Of a DNA stretch of 64,000 bases, positions 45,097 to 53,958 are shown piece after piece. Positions within the stretch are counted from its first letter, which is position 1. Each line of letters starts with the position of its first letter. The translations under genes were made by a program, and so were the position numbers. The notes below the pieces were generated by a model. That model was not told the origin of the DNA. It was given only the letters and a program-made list of their open reading frames with translations, and ran no database searches. The DNA is from Chitinophaga filiformis (GTDB lineage Bacteria; Bacteroidota; Bacteroidia; Chitinophagales; Chitinophagaceae): NCBI RefSeq assembly GCF_900102545.1, contig NZ_FNBN01000005.1, forward strand, positions 186,001 to 250,000, read 5' to 3'.

Positions 45097-46554
45097 ATGA
45101 AAAAGTTCGCATTGATAGGGCTGTTGCTGGTGATTTACACCGGCTACGCGAAGAGCGAAGCCCTGACAAACAGAAAAGATTCCACCACGCGGAAAGGTAT
45201 TACTGTGTATACCACTGCAGAGAATACCAAACTGCGTTTGACGGAAACAGGCACCTTGTCTTTTGCTCCCATGAAGCAGCCGCTGGAAACAGAAGTGTGC
45301 ATCTTTGTAGATCCCACAAAGCGTTTCCAGACATTAATGGGAATAGGTGGCGCATTGACGGATGCTGCGGCTGAAACATGGGCTAAACTTCCCAATCAGA
45401 AGAGAGCAGAACTGGTAAAAGCCTATTATGATCCTGTGAATGGTATCGGCTACACACTGGCCAGGACCAATATACAGAGCTGTGATTTCTCCAGTGACAC
45501 CTATAGCTACGTAAAGGAGAACGACAGTCTGTTGAGAACATTCAACGTTGAACATGATATGCAATACCGCATCCCGTTCATCAAAGCTGCTATCACCGCT
45601 GCGGGTGGCAAGTTGCCATTGTATGTAAGTCCCTGGAGCCCTCCGGCCTGGATGAAGGACAACAACGATATGCTGCATGGCGGAAAACTGTTACCACAGT
45701 ATTACCAGTCATGGGCTAACTTCTTCGTGAAGTTTATCAGGACTTACGAGTCACTGGGTATTCCTGTTTGGGGCCTTTCTGTACAGAATGAACCTATGGC
45801 AAAACAGAAATGGGAATCCTGCAACTACACTGCTGAAGAGGAAAGGGATTTTATCAAACGTTATCTCGGCCCGACCTTGCAGAAACAGGGACTGGCTTCG
45901 AAGAAACTGATTGCCTGGGATCATAACCGCGACCAGGTATATCAGCGCGCCAGCACCATCCTGGAAGATCCTGCTGCAGCAAAGTATGTCTGGGGCATTG
46001 GCTACCACTGGTATGAAACCTGGACCGGCAGCACCATGATGTTCGACAACGTACGCCGGGTAGCAGAAACTTTTCCTGACAAGAACCTGATCTTTACAGA
46101 AGGATGTATCGAATCTTTTAAACGCGAGCGTATCAATGAATGGTTCATCGGTGAACGTTATGGACACTCTATGGTGAATGACTTTAATAATGGCACTGTT
46201 GCCTGGACAGACTGGAACATCCTGCTGGATGAAAATGGTGGTCCAAATCACGTTGGTAACTTTTGCTTTGCACCAGTGCATGCCGATACAAAGACAGGAG
46301 AACTGATCTACACCAATGCTTATTATTACCTGGGGCATTTCTCTAAATTCATACGCCCGGGTGCAAAACGTGTGATCGCTTCTTCCAACAGAACAGATCT
46401 GCAAACAACAGCCTTCGTTAATAAAGATGGTAAGCTCGCTGTGGTGGTATTGAATATGTCTGGTAAAGAGATTCCATACAAATTGTGGATCAAAGGTGAA
46501 GCCGCTACTGTAAGCAGTTTACCGCATTCTATCGCAACGCTGATAATAGACTAG
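45097..46554 (+). CDS. GH30 glycosidase, second paralogue (PUL D)
   Basis: A second 485-aa GH30 enzyme, with a Sec signal but no lipobox, so probably periplasmic. Barrel segments include MGIGGALTDAAAETW and SPWSPPAWMKDNNDM; acid/base Glu232 is in VQNEPMAKQ and nucleophile Glu335 in IFTEGC. The C-terminal beta-domain ends in SIATLIID. The sequence resembles the GH30_1 branch (glucosylceramidase-like, including beta-glucosidase and beta-1,6-glucanase activities) and differs clearly from its neighbour, suggesting a second step such as trimming imported beta-1,6 oligosaccharides. It is the last gene of the operon, 21 bp after the first GH30, and is followed by a hairpin terminator. Confidence 0.88.
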   Translation: MKKFALIGLLLVIYTGYAKSEALTNRKDSTTRKGITVYTTAENTKLRLTETGTLSFAPMKQPLETEVCIFVDPTKRFQTLMGIGGALTDAAAETWAKLPNQKRAELVKAYYDPVNGIGYTLARTNIQSCDFSSDTYSYVKENDSLLRTFNVEHDMQYRIPFIKAAITAAGGKLPLYVSPWSPPAWMKDNNDMLHGGKLLPQYYQSWANFFVKFIRTYESLGIPVWGLSVQNEPMAKQKWESCNYTAEEERDFIKRYLGPTLQKQGLASKKLIAWDHNRDQVYQRASTILEDPAAAKYVWGIGYHWYETWTGSTMMFDNVRRVAETFPDKNLIFTEGCIESFKRERINEWFIGERYGHSMVNDFNNGTVAWTDWNILLDENGGPNHVGNFCFAPVHADTKTGELIYTNAYYYLGHFSKFIRPGAKRVIASSNRTDLQTTAFVNKDGKLAVVVLNMSGKEIPYKLWIKGEAATVSSLPHSIATLIID

Positions 46555-46569
46555 GTTAACCATTTATAT

Positions 46570-46604
46570 ATGAAAAAGGCCTCCTGAAAAGGGGGCTTTT
46601 TCAT
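46570..46604 (+). terminator. Terminator of PUL D
   Basis: ATGAAAAAG and CTTTTTCAT arms extend into a GC-rich stem (GGCCTCC against GGGGGC, imperfect) 16 bp after the GH30 stop; the right arm supplies the T-run. Confidence 0.75.
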
Positions 46605-46624
46605 TTGCGTACCTATACAAAAAA

Positions 46625-46653
46625 ACAGCCGCCTCAAATGAATTGAGACGGCT
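46625..46653 (-). terminator. Terminator of the - strand PUL E operon
   Basis: CAGCCGCCTCAA and TTGAGACGGCTG form a 12-bp stem with one mismatch and a 5-nt loop. Read on the - strand it is followed by a run of T (A-run at 46618-46624), about 105 bp past the susD stop. It faces the PUL D terminator, as expected between convergent operons. Confidence 0.8.
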
Positions 46654-46757
46654 GCTATTCTTCACTCTTAAGCCCAGTCAGTAATTCTTAATACTCAACT
46701 GTTGGTTTCCATTTATAACTGATACATTCACAAGATTGACATTCTTAACAACCAGCA

Positions 46758-48389
46758 TTATTGTACATCCCACCATAATCTGGTAGCTCCGTTGTCAGGA
46801 CCTTTCAGCAGGGAGATAGCCTTGGTTACTTCCGCACTGTTGGTGTTATACTCATTCTGAGGGAAAGGTAAGCGCCTGATCTGAACATCGCTTTTGATCA
46901 CACCACCGCTGAAGTTGTTCACTACAGGGAAGAGTTTAGGATAACCGGTACGGCGGAATTCTGTCCACGCTTCCTGTCCTTCAGGAAACATAGCGATCCA
47001 TTTCTGTGTAATAAGGCGTTCCATTTTTGCTTCGGGAGTAGCTGCGTTATCCCATTTGATAGTGATGGCAGATGGAGAAGGCGCATTGTTCGCGGCGTTC
47101 TTTGGATCTGTAAAACCGGCCGGAGTGCTGGTGTTGTCAGTGAGATAAGCGCCGGGAGTTGCTCCCCATTGTTCCATAGAGGTAGTGATACCCTGGTTGT
47201 ACAGCGTCTCAGCATCACCACCTGCATTTGCCCAGTTACGCAGTGCTGCCTCTGCTCTCAGGAAGTATACTTCTGCTGCAGTCATGATCTGTACAGGAGT
47301 AGTGATAGAGAAAGAAGGTGTACCGTTTGTCAGGTTCAGAGAGGAATATCCGGTATAGTCGCTTTTGGACACATTACCATTGATAGAGCCTATGCGGATA
47401 CCCTGATAACGGGATGTGAAAGTGGTATCAGTAGACTTGTCAAAGTATTTACCGATACGCGGATCGTTGTACCCGCTCATATAAGATTGAATGGAAGCAC
47501 CGATACGGATATCCAGCCAGTTCTGTGCGATAAACACCAGTGGGTTACTGAAACCGGCGCCCAGTACTTTTACCTTCATGTTACCTGTATTGCTGGTGAT
47601 CACACCGCCATTGGCAGGGTCCAGGGCTTTTTCAGCCTGTTGTTGTGCCAGTGCCGGCGCAACCTTCACAATGTGCATAGCCAGGCGTAAGCGGAGGCTG
47701 TTTGCGAATTGCAGCCATTTAGTGGAATCACCGTCATATACCAGGTCGAACTTAGCAAAGGAGAAAGGTAATGGCTTTAAGCTACCGTTGATCTGGGCAC
47801 GCAGGTTATTGGTTGCACTGTCCAGTTCCAGGAAGAAACGTTTGTACACGTCTTCCTGGCTATCATACGGAATCGCGCTTTTGCTGGTACCCACCTGGCT
47901 GTAGGGGATAGGTCCGTAGATGTCTGTAACACGGCTCATACCGGTTACCTGCAGTATCTGAGCTACTGCCCACACCGCAGGATAAGCGGTATCTACCCCA
48001 TTTCTACGCAACCTGTTTACAGAAGCCATGATGTTCAGGTAACCTACCTTGAAAGGTTCGCCATTCCAGCCGCTGATAAGAGAGTAAGACAGGTTGTTTT
48101 GTCCGCCGTTAAATGGATTGGGGGACATAAAATAGCCTGAATAGCAGTCAGCATTCAGATTTTGTTGTAACTGGTAAGAGTTAGGATCTCCACCATCAGA
48201 AAAATTGATGATAGAACGCTGTGCTCTTGTGAGGAAAGCGCCGATATCGTTAAAATCTCCTTTCAGGTCATCCGGGGTAATGCCGGTATTGTCTTGGTTA
48301 TATACGTCAAAGTTCTTTGTACAGGCACTGGCTCCCAGCAATACTGCTGCCACAATAGCCCACATGCTTTTTATATAGTAACGTTTCAT
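46758..48389 (-). CDS. SusD-like lipoprotein (SusD-like_2 type, PUL E)
   Basis: A 543-aa lipoprotein of the SusD superfamily branch that lacks the usual NERR-x-E-x-A-E-G ending and instead ends in TRLWWDVQ. The lipobox is GASAC (Cys 23), followed by TKNFDVYNQDNTG. The tetratricopeptide-like region includes WAVAQILQVTGMSRVTDIYG and PYDSQEDVYKRFFLELDSA, and a later stretch is EVYFLRAEAALRNW. This branch often goes with peptide or unusual-glycan transport, so a polysaccharide substrate is not certain. It follows the SusC gene by 26 bp on the - strand and is last in its operon. Confidence 0.9.
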   Translation of the reverse strand: MKRYYIKSMWAIVAAVLLGASACTKNFDVYNQDNTGITPDDLKGDFNDIGAFLTRAQRSIINFSDGGDPNSYQLQQNLNADCYSGYFMSPNPFNGGQNNLSYSLISGWNGEPFKVGYLNIMASVNRLRRNGVDTAYPAVWAVAQILQVTGMSRVTDIYGPIPYSQVGTSKSAIPYDSQEDVYKRFFLELDSATNNLRAQINGSLKPLPFSFAKFDLVYDGDSTKWLQFANSLRLRLAMHIVKVAPALAQQQAEKALDPANGGVITSNTGNMKVKVLGAGFSNPLVFIAQNWLDIRIGASIQSYMSGYNDPRIGKYFDKSTDTTFTSRYQGIRIGSINGNVSKSDYTGYSSLNLTNGTPSFSITTPVQIMTAAEVYFLRAEAALRNWANAGGDAETLYNQGITTSMEQWGATPGAYLTDNTSTPAGFTDPKNAANNAPSPSAITIKWDNAATPEAKMERLITQKWIAMFPEGQEAWTEFRRTGYPKLFPVVNNFSGGVIKSDVQIRRLPFPQNEYNTNSAEVTKAISLLKGPDNGATRLWWDVQ

Positions 48390-48415
48390 TTTCTTCAGTT
48401 TAATGGCAACAATGA

Positions 48416-51400
48416 TTAGAAAGTAGCATTCAGTGACAGACCATAGCTGCGGGTAGCGGGAGGCATGAAGATATCCACGCCTGACAGGCCGTTAGCAGTT
48501 GACATAGTCAGCTCAGGATCGAATGGCGCCTTCTTGGAGAAATACACCAGGTTACGTCCTGTCAGTGATAATTTCAGTGCTTTCACGAAGTTGGTGTTCT
48601 TCACAGGAATGGTGTAACCTAGTGCCACCTCGCGTAAGCGTACGGTAGTAGCGCTGTACATATATTCTCCGGAAGCTGCTTCACGGCCACCAACAGTAGA
48701 ATACCATTTCTGTGCATCTACCTTAGATACCGCATTACCGTTTGGATCAACGCCATTCACGGCTACACCACCTGCATCACGTGCGTCACCGCTCACTTTG
48801 GATACACCGTACTGGTCCATCATGGACTGTGTGATGGACATTACTTTACCACCGAATTTGCCATCGATCAGGAATGACAGGTTGAAATCCTTATACTGCA
48901 GATTGTTGTTCCATCCCAACTGCCATCTGGTATTAGAGTTACCCAGGTATACAAAATCACCACCCTGTTTGATAGGATTGCCGTTGGCATCGATCATGAT
49001 ACGGCCCTGTGCATCACGCTGCAGTACAGTACCATAAATGTCACCAAAGGAACCGCCTACCTTGAATTTAGATACATAGTTAGAACCAGATGCACCACTC
49101 AGTGTAAACTCAGGCGCGTTAGGAGATAACTCTATGATCTTATTCTTGTTGGTTGAGAAGTTAAGGCCAGTGTTCCATTTCAGTTTGGTATCGCGCAACA
49201 CATCATATCGCACAATGGCTTCCACACCCTGGTTCTGGATATTACCGGCATTGATGAAGAAGTTATCGTAGAAAGATCCCTGCGGAGCCCTGATCTGTAA
49301 AGTCTGGTTCTTGGTGTTAGTCTTATAATAGGTCACATCTGCACTCAGTCTGTTCTCAAAGAAATGCCACTCTGTACCAAACTCCAGCGAGTTGGTCTTC
49401 TCTGGTTTCAGATCAGTGAAAGGAGCAGTGGTGTTTGGACTGAAGCCACCGCCAGCGCTGAAGTTATATATTGCCGGATTGGATTGATAAGCCAGCGGAG
49501 AGTTACCCACCTGCGCAAAGGAACCTCGTACTTTAGCGAAGCTGATGAATGCAGGCAGTTTCGCTACCTGGCTCAGGATCACGTTCAGACCTACGGAAGG
49601 ATAGAAGTAAGAACCGGAAGGCGTAAAGGCCAGGTTGGATGCCCAGTCATTACGTGCAGTCAGATCCAGGTATGCCCAATCTTTATAGGAGATGTTGGCA
49701 CTACCGAAAACGGACTGTACCTGGCTGTGGTTTTCCTGCAGGGTACCGGAGTTCAGCGGATTGAAGGTTTTGAAGTTCTGAATGACAAACAGGTTTGGAA
49801 TGTTCAGACCATCCTGTCCGGAATTGAATTTCTCACCTTTGGTTACTACGTCCCTGAGGCTTCCACCCAGTACACCGGTAATGCGGATCTTATCGCCTAC
49901 AGGAATGTTGAAGTTAGCCAGCACATCACCATACTGCTGATTAGTAGTGGTATTGCTGTAAACGTATACACCATTGGCAGGGGAGAGGGTCTGGTTAGTA
50001 CCCGCATATATCTTCTGCTCGTATACATCATTTATCCTATCTAGGCTTCCGCGGGCAGTGATGTTCAGCCATTTGTTCACATCGTATTTCAGACTGGCAT
50101 TCATCAGCAAACGGTTACGATCCAGGGAATTAGGATTGCGATTGATGATCCACCATGGGTTTTGCTGAACGTCTTCATTGAAAGGCCAGTTCTGTACCAT
50201 CAGACGTCTTGAAGGATCAAATACTTCGAAGTTGTCTTTGTAAGGCTGCATGTCCTTTCCGCGAGGGAAGAGGTACAGGCCAGTCAGCGGATTGAAATAG
50301 AAGCCACTTAAAGGCGTATTGTCAATGCTCTGGTTAATGTAGTTCACATCAGCTTCAGCAGTCAGTTTATCGTTCAGGAAATGTCCTGTTTCCTTGAAGG
50401 TGATGTTGTTGCGGGACAACTTGTTCGTAGGCTCGATACCTTTTGCAGTGGTATTCGCATACGAGAAGTAAGTCTGCATTTTATCAGTACCACCAGCCAG
50501 GCTGATAGAGTTGGTCAGGTTCTGGCCAGTCTGGAAGAAAGAAGACAGATTATCCTTGCCGCCGGATATTTTACTGCCCCAGCTTTGTGTGTTGGTGGCA
50601 TTCGTCTGACCATAGCTGTTCTGGAACTCAGGCTTGTACGCCGCGTTTGTGAGGGTCAGACCGGAAGTGAAATTGATCACTGTACGACCGGCTTTACCGC
50701 TCTTGGTAGTGATCAGGATCACACCATTAGCACCCTGGCTACCATAAAGCGCAGCAGCGGAAGCACCTTTCAGTACCGAAATGCTTTCAATATCATCCGG
50801 GTTCAGGTTGGAGATGGGGTCGCCGCCGTCATAAGCGCCGCTGCCACCATAAGAGCTGTTTGGCTGTGAAGTCAGGGAGTTGTTCATAGGCACCCCGTCA
50901 ATCACATATAGCGCCTGGTTGCTTCCCAGACCGGATTTGGCGCCACGCAGGATCACCTTTGCGGAACCACCCACGCCGGAAGAACTGGGAGAGATGTTCA
51001 GACCTGCTACCTTACCGTTCAGGGTATTGATCAGGTTCGGATCTTTGGCTTTGGTCAGTTCCACGCCGCTTACCTGCTGGGTAGCGTAGGTAATGGATTT
51101 CTCTGATCTTTTAATACCCAGCGCTGTTACCACAACGGTGTTCAGCTGTTTGTTGGATTCAGTCAGTGTTACCTGGATGTTGGTCTGGCTGCCTACAGGA
51201 ATCTCTTTTTTCTCGTAACCAACGTAGTTGAACACCAGTACATCAGTACTTTCTGCCTGGAGGGAGAAATGTCCTTTCTCATCGGTGATGGCGCCACGGG
51301 TAGTACCCTTTATCTGGATAGCCACGTTGGGCAGGGGCTGACCAGCAGCATCCACCACAGTACCTTCAATGGCAGCTGCCAGCTGGATGGCAGCGGGCGT

Positions 51401-51775
51401 CTCTTTTTTCACCGCCTTCGGACGGATCACGATGATCTTGTCCATGATAGCATAAGAGAGCGGTTTATCTTTCAGACATCTGTCCAGTACTTCAGACAGC
51501 GGGGCTGATTTTAAATTGATATCTATGGCACCTGTACCCTGCAGCAACTTCTCATCATATACAAACTCATAACCCGTCTGCTTGCTGATGCTGTTGAAGA
51601 TGTCGTACAGGGCGAGGTGCTTACCTGTGATCGTGACTGTTTGGGAATAAGACCTGGCGCTCAGATGAAGGGAGAACACCAGTGTTAAAATGGCAGTTAA
51701 TTTCATAACCAACAATAATTTACTGTGCAAGAAGCCATCCCTGGGATAGGCCTTGCATGTCTCGCGTAGTTCCAT
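48416..51775 (-). CDS. SusC-like TonB-dependent transducer with STN domain (PUL E)
   Basis: Outer-membrane transporter of 1119 aa with a signalling domain. As in the SusC at 36785, the signal peptide is best read from an internal Met at codon 24 (MKLTAILTLVFSLHLSARS; base 51706), so that start is at least as likely. The STN domain spans about 48-118 (LALYDIFNSISKQTGYEFVY), then a CarboxypepD_reg-like domain (about 132-210), the plug (NTVVVTALGIKRSEKSITYA) and the barrel. The VTALGI form of the plug start, shared with the SusC at 55822, goes with SusD-like_2 partners in both cases here. It is the third gene of the operon after sigma and FecR. Confidence 0.95.
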   Translation of the reverse strand: MELRETCKAYPRDGFLHSKLLLVMKLTAILTLVFSLHLSARSYSQTVTITGKHLALYDIFNSISKQTGYEFVYDEKLLQGTGAIDINLKSAPLSEVLDRCLKDKPLSYAIMDKIIVIRPKAVKKETPAAIQLAAAIEGTVVDAAGQPLPNVAIQIKGTTRGAITDEKGHFSLQAESTDVLVFNYVGYEKKEIPVGSQTNIQVTLTESNKQLNTVVVTALGIKRSEKSITYATQQVSGVELTKAKDPNLINTLNGKVAGLNISPSSSGVGGSAKVILRGAKSGLGSNQALYVIDGVPMNNSLTSQPNSSYGGSGAYDGGDPISNLNPDDIESISVLKGASAAALYGSQGANGVILITTKSGKAGRTVINFTSGLTLTNAAYKPEFQNSYGQTNATNTQSWGSKISGGKDNLSSFFQTGQNLTNSISLAGGTDKMQTYFSYANTTAKGIEPTNKLSRNNITFKETGHFLNDKLTAEADVNYINQSIDNTPLSGFYFNPLTGLYLFPRGKDMQPYKDNFEVFDPSRRLMVQNWPFNEDVQQNPWWIINRNPNSLDRNRLLMNASLKYDVNKWLNITARGSLDRINDVYEQKIYAGTNQTLSPANGVYVYSNTTTNQQYGDVLANFNIPVGDKIRITGVLGGSLRDVVTKGEKFNSGQDGLNIPNLFVIQNFKTFNPLNSGTLQENHSQVQSVFGSANISYKDWAYLDLTARNDWASNLAFTPSGSYFYPSVGLNVILSQVAKLPAFISFAKVRGSFAQVGNSPLAYQSNPAIYNFSAGGGFSPNTTAPFTDLKPEKTNSLEFGTEWHFFENRLSADVTYYKTNTKNQTLQIRAPQGSFYDNFFINAGNIQNQGVEAIVRYDVLRDTKLKWNTGLNFSTNKNKIIELSPNAPEFTLSGASGSNYVSKFKVGGSFGDIYGTVLQRDAQGRIMIDANGNPIKQGGDFVYLGNSNTRWQLGWNNNLQYKDFNLSFLIDGKFGGKVMSITQSMMDQYGVSKVSGDARDAGGVAVNGVDPNGNAVSKVDAQKWYSTVGGREAASGEYMYSATTVRLREVALGYTIPVKNTNFVKALKLSLTGRNLVYFSKKAPFDPELTMSTANGLSGVDIFMPPATRSYGLSLNATF

Positions 51776-51966
51776 ACTTTTGTGTTCTTGGCTTAATAAT
51801 CGATTTTCAAACGTTAAGGAAATTGGTAGCCATCTATGCCGGGTTCCGATGGCAGTCGGAATCCGGTTTTCTACCTAAAGTTGACAGTACGTGATCTTTC
51901 TACGTGGTCATAACTGGAAAAATTTAGTTTTACATAATCGTTGTCCCCCCTTGGTCGCAAGGGATT

Positions 51967-53151
51967 TTACTGCTGTTTCCAGGGTCTTACGGTTACATTG
52001 TTCCCGTTCACCTCGAATTGTACCCTTTGGGTAGCCTCCAGCGCTTTTAACAGCTTGCCGGCCTCTTCCCTCCGGGATATAACACCTGTCAGGTCTATAT
52101 CGGACACATCTCCCTGGTAGCTCACGTCGATGTCATACCAGCGCGACAACTGTCGCATTATGGTCCGGATATTCGTGTTCCTGAAACGGAATTTGCCCTC
52201 TTTCCAGGCAAGCGTTTGTTCCATGTCCGCCGCAGCGATCACAAAATGATCGTCTTTGGCCGACAGGGTGGCTTGCAATCCCGGTTTTAATACACTGGTG
52301 CTGTTGCCATGTGTCAGCTGCACGGCGCCATCCACCAGGGTGGTTTTTATGGCCTGTTCGTCGGAGTAGGCCATGATGTTGAAGCTGGTGCCCAAAACGT
52401 TCACCTGCACATCATTGACTTTCACCCGGAAAGGCATTTCAGCCTGTTGTGCCACCTCGAAATAGGCTTCCCCGGTGATCTCTACCACCCGTTCCCTTCC
52501 GGTAAACGCCGTGGGGAAACGGATGCTGCTGGCAGCGTTCAGCCATACACGGCTGCCATCTGCCAGGGTTAGTTGGTATTGGCCACCATGAGGCGTCTTT
52601 ACCGTATTGTACATCACTTCACCGGTCTGGTTCCCTGCGTTATTATAGCTAAGGGCGCCATTCCTGTTCGTGATCTGCGTACTACCCTGTTGTGCCAGCG
52701 CGCCGTTATTGGCGCTATCCAGCGGTATTACCGTGCCATCCGCAAGGGTAAGCATCGCTTTGTCAGAACCGGGCAGCAAGGGCTTTTGACGTGTAGCTGC
52801 AACCGGGGCTGCCTGTTTGCCAGGCTGGAACATATAAATACCAGTGGCGATCATACCTGCAACTACAGCAGCTGCCAGGGAACCGTATACCAGCCTTCTG
52901 CGCTTCACTACCCGTAAGCGGCGGGCATCAGCAGCTCCGGCCCGAAAAATACCGGTCAGCATGGCAGATGCTTCTTCCTCACCTAATCCCATATCAGGTA
53001 CTTTCCCGTATAATGTCTCCATTATATCGGCCTTGATAGCAGATGTGTGAGCGTCGTCAGCGACTTCCTGCATCAGCTGAAGATATTCTTCCTCGCTGAT
53101 CTCATTACGCTTATACTTATCAAGCAATCGCTTTATTTCAGGTATTGTCAT
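51967..53151 (-). CDS. FecR-family anti-sigma factor (PUL E)
   Basis: A 394-aa anti-sigma factor: cytoplasmic N-terminus (about 1-85; LLDKYKRNEISEEEYLQLMQ), one membrane helix at about 88-108 (VYGSLAAAVVAGMIATGIYMF), periplasmic FecR domain (GGQYQLTLADGSRVWLNAAS, AYFEVAQQAEMPFRV, VNVLGTSFNIMAY) and C-terminal DUF4974 (FRFRNTNIRTIMRQLSRWYDID). It would hold the sigma factor encoded at 53284-53907 and respond to the STN domain of the SusC downstream, 191 bp away. That 191-bp gap shows no clear feature. Confidence 0.93.
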   Translation of the reverse strand: MTIPEIKRLLDKYKRNEISEEEYLQLMQEVADDAHTSAIKADIMETLYGKVPDMGLGEEEASAMLTGIFRAGAADARRLRVVKRRRLVYGSLAAAVVAGMIATGIYMFQPGKQAAPVAATRQKPLLPGSDKAMLTLADGTVIPLDSANNGALAQQGSTQITNRNGALSYNNAGNQTGEVMYNTVKTPHGGQYQLTLADGSRVWLNAASSIRFPTAFTGRERVVEITGEAYFEVAQQAEMPFRVKVNDVQVNVLGTSFNIMAYSDEQAIKTTLVDGAVQLTHGNSTSVLKPGLQATLSAKDDHFVIAAADMEQTLAWKEGKFRFRNTNIRTIMRQLSRWYDIDVSYQGDVSDIDLTGVISRREEAGKLLKALEATQRVQFEVNGNNVTVRPWKQQ

Positions 53152-53283
53152 AGACGATTAGTTTGGCACTGGTTGATACAGGAATAAAGACGACCGGGGA
53201 AAAAGAAAGGAGTATTGGCGGGAGAAATTTTTTTAGAGATGATATTCAGCTGGTTAGAAGGGGTTTCACTTTAGGGGGGCTAA

Positions 53284-53907
53284 TTATATATGGAGTTGCT
53301 CTTTCACAAAGCTCCTGACAGTCTGCATGGCCAGCTGCATTTGTTTCTTGACGGTATGGATGGAGATATTCATCCGGACAGAGATCTCCTCATTGCTCAT
53401 GCCTTCTTTCCGGGCGATATAGACTTTTTTACGTTCAGGGGGAAGGTTGGATACTACTTTATCAAGTAGATGGTCGTATTGGCGCTCCTGGAGGCGGTAA
53501 TCGGCATTATCGACAGCGCTGGGCTGATGCTGGCTGAAATGGTCCAGGGCTTTTACCAGGTTTGCCTGTTTTTTGAAACTGTCATATATATGATTGCGGG
53601 TCAGGATAAAAAGATAGGCGGTGAGGTCTTCCACAGCGGGCATAGTTTCTCTTTTCAGCCATATTTTCAGAAAAACTTCCTGCACGACTTCCCGTGCTGT
53701 TGTTGTGTCTTTCAGATAAAGCATGGCCACGTTAAACACCTGCTTACTGTAGTGGTTAAATACAAGTGTATATGCAGACTCGTCACCCCTGGCTATCTGC
53801 CGTAATAGTTTCCGCTCCTCCGGTAAGGATGAATTTGACAATTTACCTATCGTTTGAATGCTGGCGTAAAAGTAGGAACAAAAAATGAAATGGGACTTGC
53901 CGTCCAT
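53284..53907 (-). CDS. ECF RNA polymerase sigma factor (PUL E)
   Basis: An ECF sigma factor with region 2 (about 38-105; DESAYTLVFNHYSKQVFNVA, REVVQEVFLKIWLKRE, YLFILTRNHIYDSFK) and region 4 (about 145-200; LPPERKKVYIARKEGMSN, then ISVRMNISIHTVKKQM). The frame is 207 aa from the ATG at 53907, but the first 22 residues (ending YASIQTIGK) are hydrophobic and unlike the family; a TTG near 53841 would give a more normal N-terminus (LSNSSLPEERKLL). It heads the - strand operon. The divergent GH43 start is only 51 bp away if 53907 is used, so promoters there must overlap coding sequence or the later start is right. Confidence 0.9.
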   Translation of the reverse strand: MDGKSHFIFCSYFYASIQTIGKLSNSSLPEERKLLRQIARGDESAYTLVFNHYSKQVFNVAMLYLKDTTTAREVVQEVFLKIWLKRETMPAVEDLTAYLFILTRNHIYDSFKKQANLVKALDHFSQHQPSAVDNADYRLQERQYDHLLDKVVSNLPPERKKVYIARKEGMSNEEISVRMNISIHTVKKQMQLAMQTVRSFVKEQLHI

Positions 53908-53958
53908 AGATCTGTACTACTCAATTATTATATTGTGGCTCAAACCGGAAATTACATT

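Noticed and set aside
49364..50044. A 226-codon + strand open frame inside the - strand SusC gene
   Set aside because: Shadow of a well-supported SusC; no start context or domain of its own.
53854..53958. Upstream extension of the GH43 frame
   Set aside because: The 35 extra codons are not signal-like and overlap the sigma gene; the ATG at 53959 starts a clean signal peptide.
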